A stretch of DNA of 64,000 nucleotides from Bradyrhizobium aeschynomenes (GTDB lineage Bacteria > Pseudomonadota > Alphaproteobacteria > Rhizobiales > Xanthobacteraceae), in contig NZ_JABFDM010000009.1 of the NCBI RefSeq assembly GCF_013178945.1, forward strand, positions 206,372 to 270,371. Direction: 5' to 3'. Made by a program: the position numbers and the translations under genes. Below, piece after piece: positions 59,251 through 64,000 of the stretch. The number at the start of each line of letters is the position of its first letter. Positions within the stretch are counted from its first letter, which is position 1. The notes under the pieces were generated by a model that worked only from the letters and a program-made list of their open reading frames with translations, was not told the DNA's origin and searched no databases.

Positions 59251-59997
59251 ATGGCCGGCCATTCCCAATTCAAGAACATCATGCATCGCAAGGGCCGGCA
59301 GGATGCGATGAAGTCCAAGCTGTTCGGCAAGCTGGCGCGCGAAATCACCGTCGCGGCCAAGCTCGGCACGCCGGACCCGGCGATGAACCCGCGCCTGCGC
59401 GCCGCCGTGGTCGCCGCCCGCGCCGAGAACATGCCGAAGGACAACATCGAGCGGGCCATCAAGAAGGCGCTCGGCGGCGAAGGCGAGAACTACGCCGAGA
59501 TTCGCTACGAGGGCTATGGCCCGGGCGGCGTCGCCGTCATCGTCGAAGCGCTGACCGACAACCGCAACCGCGCCGCCTCCGACATCCGCTCCTACTTCAC
59601 CAAGTCCGGCGGCAATCTCGGCGAGACCGGCTCGGTCTCGTTCATGTTCGACCGCGTCGGCATCATTGAATTCGACCGCAGCGTCGCGTCCGACGATGCC
59701 GTGCTGGATGCTGCGATCGAGGCCGGCGCCGACGACGTCATCTCGGGCGAGGGCGGCCACGAGGTCTATGCCTCGCCCGACAGCTTTCACGAGGTCGCCA
59801 AGAACCTCGAGGCCAAGTTCGGCGAGCCGCGCAAGGCGGCGCTGACCTGGAAGCCGCAGAACACGGTGGCGGTCGACGACGAGACCGGCGAGAAGCTGGT
59901 GAAGCTGATGGATCTCCTCAACGAGCACGACGACGTCCAGAACGTCTATGCGAACTTCGAGATCTCGGACGCGCTGATGGCGAAGATGGGCGGTTGA
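59251..59997 (+). CDS. YebC/PmpR family transcriptional regulator
   Basis: A 248-residue protein: GHSQFKNIMHRKGRQDAMKSKLFGKLAREI at the start, GYGPGGVAVIVEALTDNRNRAASDIRSYFTKSGGNLGETGSV in outline in the middle, and SFHEVAKNL toward the end. Family members are DNA-binding regulators; recent work also places YebC on ribosomes relieving stalls. Length is standard. It is 75 bases upstream of ruvC, a common yebC-ruv linkage. Confidence 0.94.
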   Translation: MAGHSQFKNIMHRKGRQDAMKSKLFGKLAREITVAAKLGTPDPAMNPRLRAAVVAARAENMPKDNIERAIKKALGGEGENYAEIRYEGYGPGGVAVIVEALTDNRNRAASDIRSYFTKSGGNLGETGSVSFMFDRVGIIEFDRSVASDDAVLDAAIEAGADDVISGEGGHEVYASPDSFHEVAKNLEAKFGEPRKAALTWKPQNTVAVDDETGEKLVKLMDLLNEHDDVQNVYANFEISDALMAKMGG

Positions 59998-60004
59998 CGG
60001 ACGG

Positions 60005-60012
60005 TTAACCAT
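60005..60012. promoter_or_regulatory. CtrA-type half-site upstream of ruvC
   Basis: TTAACCAT 60 bases before the ruvC start, matching the CtrA half-site form. Isolated 8-base matches are common, so support is weak. Confidence 0.2.
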
Positions 60013-60071
60013 TCCGCTCCGGCCGTTCCGTTTATGTTTCCACCAGGGCGGCGCGAGGCTATCTCTAACCC

Positions 60072-60599
60072 ATGAAAGCCCAGCCGATTCGCGCAGCCGT
60101 CCGCATCATCGGGATCGATCCCGGCCTCCGCCGCACCGGCTGGGGCGTGATCGAGAGCGAGGGCAACCGGCTGATCTATGTCGGCTGCGGCTCTGTCGAG
60201 CCGCCCGACGACCTGCCGCTGGCCAACCGCCTGCTGGCGATCCACCAAGGGCTGGCGAAGGTGCTCGCTGATTTCCAGCCACTGGAAGCCGCGGTCGAGC
60301 AGACCTTCGTCAACAAGGACGGCGTCGCCACCCTGAAGCTGGGCCAGGCCCGCGGCATTGCCATGCTGGCGCCGGCGATGTTCGGAATTTCGGTGGCCGA
60401 ATACGCCCCCAACCAGGTCAAGAAGACCGTGGTCGGCGCCGGCCATGCCGACAAGGGCCAGATCGCGGTGATGCTGAAGATCCTGCTGCCCAAGGCCGAG
60501 CCGCCGTCGGCCGACGCGGCCGACGCGCTGGCGATCGCCATCACCCACGCGCATCACCGGCAGGGCCAGGCGCTGCGCATGAAGGTGGCCGGGCTATGA
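60072..60599 (+). CDS. ruvC: Holliday junction resolvase RuvC
   Basis: A 175-residue endonuclease that resolves Holliday junctions symmetrically. Catalytic acids: Asp in IGIDPGLRRTGWG near residue 15, Glu in LEAAVEQTFVNKDG near 75, and the C-terminal SADAADALAIAITHAH pair. Normal length. Its last four bases overlap ruvA. Confidence 0.96.
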   Translation: MKAQPIRAAVRIIGIDPGLRRTGWGVIESEGNRLIYVGCGSVEPPDDLPLANRLLAIHQGLAKVLADFQPLEAAVEQTFVNKDGVATLKLGQARGIAMLAPAMFGISVAEYAPNQVKKTVVGAGHADKGQIAVMLKILLPKAEPPSADAADALAIAITHAHHRQGQALRMKVAGL

Positions 60600-61213
60600 T
60601 CGGCAAGCTCAAGGGCCTGATCGACTCGTATTCCGAGGATTTCGTGATCCTCGACGTCGGCGGCGTCGGCTACCAGGTGCACTGCTCGGCGCGCACCCTG
60701 CAGGCCTTGCCGTCGCCGGGTGAAGCCGCCACATTGTCGATCGAGACCTATGTGCGCGAGGACCAGATCAAGCTGTTCGGTTTTCGCTCGGATGTCGAAC
60801 GGGAATGGTTTCGTCTTTTGCAGACCGTGCAGGGCGTCGGCGCCAAGGTCGCTCTTGCGGTCCTCGGCACCTTGCCGCCGGCCGATCTCGCCAACGCCAT
60901 CGCGCTGCGCGACAAGGCTGCGGTGGCGCGCACGCCGGGCGTCGGCCCGAAGGTTGCCGAACGCATCGTGACCGAGCTGAAGGACAAGGCTCCTGCCTTT
61001 GCCGACGTCGACCCGGGCGTGGTGCGCCTGTCGGGTGCGATCGAGGAATCCCGCGCGCCGCAGCCGATCGCGGACGCGATCTCCGCGCTCATCAATCTCG
61101 GCTATGGTCAGCCGCAAGCGGCCGCCGCCATCGCCGCGGCCTCGCGTGCCGCCGGCGACAAGGCCGAGACCGCGCAACTCATCCGCCTCGGCCTCAAGGA
61201 GCTGGCGAAGTAG
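60596..61213 (+). CDS. ruvA: Holliday junction branch migration protein RuvA
   Basis: A 205-residue tetrameric junction-binding protein. Domain I (MIGKLKGLIDSYSEDFVILDVGGVGYQVHCS), the helix-hairpin-helix turns (LQTVQGVGAKVALAVLGTL and RTPGVGPKVAERIVTELKDK) and C-terminal domain III (AISALINLGYGQPQAAAAIAAA) are all present. Starts inside the ruvC stop region (ATGA overlap). A deaminase gene, not ruvB, follows after 40 bases. Confidence 0.96.
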   Translation: MIGKLKGLIDSYSEDFVILDVGGVGYQVHCSARTLQALPSPGEAATLSIETYVREDQIKLFGFRSDVEREWFRLLQTVQGVGAKVALAVLGTLPPADLANAIALRDKAAVARTPGVGPKVAERIVTELKDKAPAFADVDPGVVRLSGAIEESRAPQPIADAISALINLGYGQPQAAAAIAAASRAAGDKAETAQLIRLGLKELAK

Positions 61214-61253
61214 GACGCCGCGCCGGGCGAGCAGAAGGACAACGATCTTCCCC

Positions 61254-61673
61254 ATGGTGACCAAGAAGGACAAGGAGCTGATCGAGGCGGCGACGTCGGC
61301 GGTGAAGAACCGCTACCGCAACGACTGGCAGGAGGTCGGCGCGGCCATGCGCACCCGCGACGGCCGCATCATTACCGGCGTCAACATCGACGCCTATCTC
61401 GGCCGCAACGCCGTCTGCGCCGAGGCCATCGCCATCGGCCGCGCCATCACCGAGCACGGCGACCACGGCATCGAGACCATCGTCGCCGTCCGCCATCCCA
61501 AGCCCGGTGAACCCGGCGAGGTCGCGGTGGTGTCGCCCTGCGGCACCTGCCGCGAGCTGATCCATGATTACGATGCCAAGGCGCGCGTCATCGTGCCGTC
61601 GAACGGCAAGGGACCTGCGAAAGTGACGATCAGCGAGCTGCTGCCGAACAAATACAGGCGCGGCAACGAATGA
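61254..61673 (+). CDS. Cytidine deaminase-like zinc protein inside the ruv operon
   Basis: A 139-residue deaminase of the CDA/blasticidin-S-deaminase group. The zinc site is intact: CAE in NAVCAEAIAIGRAI near 57-59 and PCGTCRE near 97. N-terminal DWQEVGAAMRTRDGRIITGVNIDAYLGR is typical. It may deaminate cytidine or a related (deoxy)nucleoside; blasticidin-type substrates cannot be excluded. It begins 40 bases after ruvA and its TGA overlaps the ruvB ATG by four bases, so it is cotranscribed and coupled to ruvB. Confidence 0.9.
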   Translation: MVTKKDKELIEAATSAVKNRYRNDWQEVGAAMRTRDGRIITGVNIDAYLGRNAVCAEAIAIGRAITEHGDHGIETIVAVRHPKPGEPGEVAVVSPCGTCRELIHDYDAKARVIVPSNGKGPAKVTISELLPNKYRRGNE

Positions 61674-62719
61674 AGCCGCCTGCGCGCATGGTCAGCCCGG
61701 AGCGGCGCTCCGACGATGTCGGCGACACCGCGCTGCGTCCGCAGCAGCTGTCGGAGTTCGTCGGCCAGCAGCAGGCGCGCGCCAATCTGTCGATCTTCAT
61801 CGAGGCGGCGCGCAAGCGCGGCGAGGCGCTCGACCATGTGCTGTTCGTCGGTCCTCCCGGGCTCGGCAAGACCACGCTGGCGCAGATCGTCGCGCGCGAG
61901 CTCGGCGTGGGTTTTCGCGCAACCTCGGGTCCCGTGATTGCCAAGGCCGGCGATCTCGCGGCGCTGCTCACCAATCTCGAAGAGCGCGACGTGTTGTTCA
62001 TCGACGAGATCCACCGCCTCAGCCCAGCGGTGGAGGAGGTGCTCTATCCGGCGATGGAGGATTTCCAGCTCGATCTCATCATCGGCGAGGGACCGGCGGC
62101 GCGGTCGGTGAAGATCGATCTGTCGAAGTTCACCCTGGTCGGCGCGACGACGCGCGCCGGCCTGCTGACCAATCCGCTGCGCGATCGCTTCGGCATTCCG
62201 ATCCGGCTGAACTTCTACACTGTCGAAGAGCTCGAGGGCATCGTGACCCGCGGCGCCCGCGTGCTCGGGGTCGGCATGACGCCTGACGGCGCCAACGAGA
62301 TCGCGCGCCGCGCCCGCGGCACGCCGCGCATCGCCGGCCGGCTGCTGCGCCGGGTGCGCGACTTCGCCTCCGCCGCCAATGCCAGCGCCATCGACCGCGC
62401 CATCGCCGATCACGCGCTGAGTGCGCTGGAGGTCGATGCCGCCGGGCTCGATGCGATGGACCGGCGCTATCTCTCGACCATCGCGCTGAACTACGGCGGT
62501 GGGCCGGTCGGCGTCGAGACCATGGCTGCGGCGCTGTCGGAGCCGCGCGATGCGATCGAGGACATCATCGAGCCCTATCTCATTCAATGCGGCTATCTGC
62601 AGCGCACGCCGCGGGGCCGTCTCCTGACGTCGCATGCCTTCAAGCATCTCGGCATGGCCGAGCCCGCGAACCGTGATCCCAGCCAGATCGGCCTGTTCGG
62701 CAATGACGACGATGATTAA
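61670..62719 (+). CDS. ruvB: Holliday junction helicase motor RuvB
   Basis: A 349-residue AAA+ hexameric motor driving branch migration. Walker A GPPGLGKTTLAQ near residue 62, Walker B/DExH VLFIDEIHRL near 113, sensor 1 GATTRAGLLTNPLRDRFG near 163, and the C-terminal winged helix with GPVGVETMAAALSEPRDAIEDIIEPYL in outline. Two start ATGs are possible (61670 and six codons later); the first overlaps the deaminase stop by four bases. Confidence 0.96.
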   Translation: MKPPARMVSPERRSDDVGDTALRPQQLSEFVGQQQARANLSIFIEAARKRGEALDHVLFVGPPGLGKTTLAQIVARELGVGFRATSGPVIAKAGDLAALLTNLEERDVLFIDEIHRLSPAVEEVLYPAMEDFQLDLIIGEGPAARSVKIDLSKFTLVGATTRAGLLTNPLRDRFGIPIRLNFYTVEELEGIVTRGARVLGVGMTPDGANEIARRARGTPRIAGRLLRRVRDFASAANASAIDRAIADHALSALEVDAAGLDAMDRRYLSTIALNYGGGPVGVETMAAALSEPRDAIEDIIEPYLIQCGYLQRTPRGRLLTSHAFKHLGMAEPANRDPSQIGLFGNDDDD

Positions 62720-62802
62720 CGAATCTGCTGACAATCTGCACAGACGCACCCGAAATCGGTTGCAATGAGTGGGGAAAAGGATTGCGTGCGAGGAGTTCGT
62801 CC

Positions 62803-63723
62803 ATGCTGTCACGCCGCCGTTTTCTGAAATTCTCCGGCGCTTTCGCCGCCACCGGTTTTTCCACCGCCACCTACGGCGTCGGCATCGAGCCGCTCCGCCT
62901 TGGCGTCACTGACTACCACGTTCGCCCGCGCAACTGGCCGGCCGGTTTGAGGCTGAAGATCGCGGCGATCGCGGACATCCACGCCTGCGATCCCTGGATG
63001 TCGTTGGCGCATATCGACAGCATCGTCCAGCGCACCAATGCGCTGAAGCCGGACCTGATCGTCCTGCTCGGCGACTACGTCGCCGGTCATCGCCGTCATG
63101 TCGGGCGTATCGACGCCGCGGAGTGGGCGCCGGTGCTCGGCGGCCTGAAGGCGCCGCTCGGCGTCCACGCCATTCTCGGCAATCACGACTATTGGGACGA
63201 CAAGACGGTACAGCGCGACGGCCGCGGCGCGCCGTTTGCCCAGACGGCGCTCGAGGCTGCCGGCATCCCAGTCTACGAGAACGAGGTCGTGCGTCTGACC
63301 AAGAACGGCCATGCCTTCTGGCTCGCCGGCCTCGGCGATCAGCTCGCCTACATGCCGGCACGCCGTATCCGGTCGGTGCCGCGGATCGGGGTCGATGATC
63401 TCGCTGGCACGCTGCGCAAGGTGACGGACGGCGCGCCGGTGATCCTGCTCGCGCACGAGCCGGACGTCGCGCTCCGCGTGCCGGCGCGGGTGTCGCTGCA
63501 GCTGTCCGGCCATACGCATGGCGGCCAGGTGCGCGTGCTCGGCTGGTCGCCTGCCGTACCGCCGCGCAACGGCGTCAATCTCGCCTACGGCCACATCCGC
63601 ACGCAATGCGACGTTATCGTTTCCGGTGGGCTCGGTTGCAGCATCATGCCGGTGCGGATCGGCATGCCGCCGGAGATCGTGCTGGTCACCGTCGGCGGGG
63701 AACCGGTGGAGGTGACCTCTTAA
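62803..63723 (+). CDS. Tat-exported metallophosphoesterase (YkuE-like)
   Basis: A 306-residue phosphoesterase with a twin-arginine signal (SRRRFLKFSG) and an ATGFSTATYG hydrophobic segment. Dimetal motifs are intact: IAAIADIHACDPW near 53, LIVLLGDYVAGH near 92, ILGNHDYWDD near 125 and LSGHTHGGQV near 237. Folded export by Tat suits an enzyme that binds metals in the cytoplasm. Substrate not known; homologues act on phospholipids or UDP-sugars. Start at 62803 rather than seven codons earlier, since the signal then begins MLSRRRF. Confidence 0.9.
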   Translation: MLSRRRFLKFSGAFAATGFSTATYGVGIEPLRLGVTDYHVRPRNWPAGLRLKIAAIADIHACDPWMSLAHIDSIVQRTNALKPDLIVLLGDYVAGHRRHVGRIDAAEWAPVLGGLKAPLGVHAILGNHDYWDDKTVQRDGRGAPFAQTALEAAGIPVYENEVVRLTKNGHAFWLAGLGDQLAYMPARRIRSVPRIGVDDLAGTLRKVTDGAPVILLAHEPDVALRVPARVSLQLSGHTHGGQVRVLGWSPAVPPRNGVNLAYGHIRTQCDVIVSGGLGCSIMPVRIGMPPEIVLVTVGGEPVEVTS

Positions 63724-63782
63724 GCTTGCGCTTGCAATCGAACTGGGCGAAACGATCCCTTTCCGGCGATCGAGGGCTTCCG

Positions 63783-64000
63783 GTGACCCATCAACATCTC
63801 GACGGCGACATCCGCAACGGCCGCCATCACATGAAGGTTCGCGTCTACTACGAGGACACCGATTTTTCCGGCATCGTCTACCACGCCAACTACCTCCGCT
63901 TCATGGAGCGCGGCCGCACCAACCATCTGCGGCTGATGGGCGCCGAGCAGCATGCGTTGTTCGCGGAGGCCGCCACCGAAGCGCCGGGCTTCGCCTTCGT
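63783..64000 (+). CDS. ybgC: Tol-Pal-linked acyl-CoA thioesterase YbgC, 5' part
   Basis: The frame is open to the window end (about 72 residues seen). It starts at GTG 63783 with GAGGG six bases upstream; MKVRVYYEDTDFSGIVYHAN contains the YbgC hot-dog catalytic Asp motif (YEDTDxxGxVYHxxY). YbgC is the first gene of tol-pal operons and hydrolyses short acyl-CoAs; tolQ would be expected downstream. An ATG 48 bases later is an alternative start. Confidence 0.9.
   Translation, partial: MTHQHLDGDIRNGRHHMKVRVYYEDTDFSGIVYHANYLRFMERGRTNHLRLMGAEQHALFAEAATEAPGFAF

Noticed and set aside
57283..60012. 909-residue extension of the larger soluble chemoreceptor
   Set aside because: The extra 328 residues are antisense to yebC; the true start is at 59028.
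1..64000. CRISPR array, tRNA, rRNA, prophage or transposase genes
   Set aside because: No regular direct repeats with unique spacers, no cloverleaf and no mobile-element protein seen; the repeats found are palindromic intergenic elements.

Overview
The window is a GC-rich, densely coding chromosomal segment of an alphaproteobacterium, most likely Bradyrhizobium or a close relative. This rests on gene content and order (rcdA next to DUF1192, zapA and 6S RNA near the 5-formyltetrahydrofolate cyclo-ligase gene, ruvC-ruvA-ruvB leading into ybgC) and on intergenic palindromic repeats that I recall from Bradyrhizobium genomes. No database search was possible, so the genus is an inference. No phage, insertion sequence, CRISPR array, tRNA or rRNA was seen.

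Layout. 1-3.4 kb: 5' end of a murein transglycosylase gene, galU, a membrane diguanylate cyclase and a small DUF7662-like gene. 3.5-11.3 kb: a dipeptide/oligopeptide ABC transporter operon with two tandem, closely related Tat-type binding proteins. 11.3-20.4 kb: a Cache-HAMP-MCP-PilZ chemoreceptor, a feruloyl-CoA-synthase-like ligase divergent from a MarR regulator with a near-perfect palindrome between them, a PAS-GGDEF-EAL protein with a degenerate GGDEF site, and a quinone oxidoreductase. 20.4-24.6 kb: DUF1192, a candidate small RNA, rcdA, rpmE, an MsbA-like exporter and a tiny membrane protein. 24.8-29.7 kb: a GNAT gene coupled to a MotA/MotB-like pair, then DUF1295 and a cyclopropane-synthase-like methyltransferase. 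29.9-35.1 kb: an RND efflux pump and an outer-membrane-type protein.

35.4-46.9 kb is a long minus-strand run of central carbon genes: tkt, recQ, gap, pgk, fba, a ThiE-like gene, a Sel1-repeat protein and an inositol monophosphatase, with small genes between them. 47.2-55.8 kb holds DUF4164-zapA, then a 6 kb accessory stretch (SnoaL-like protein, serine hydrolase, GST, TAXI receptor, DsrE protein and several repeats), then 6S RNA, the cyclo-ligase and a YmdB-type phosphoesterase. 55.8-59.0 kb has two adjacent soluble chemoreceptors whose sensor domain is C-terminal. 59.2-64 kb is yebC-ruvC-ruvA-(cytidine deaminase)-ruvB, a Tat-exported phosphoesterase and the start of ybgC.

Two themes recur. 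Cyclic-di-GMP signalling: one intact cyclase, one likely phosphodiesterase and two chemoreceptors with fused PilZ domains, one of which keeps the ligand motifs. Repeat mosaics: at least five families of palindromic elements occupy most gaps longer than about 200 bp. I did not find a clear-cut new defence or biosynthetic system. The best leads are the orphan MotAB-like motor, the paired inverted-architecture chemoreceptors, the deaminase inside ruvAB, the small RNA candidate and the MarR operator.
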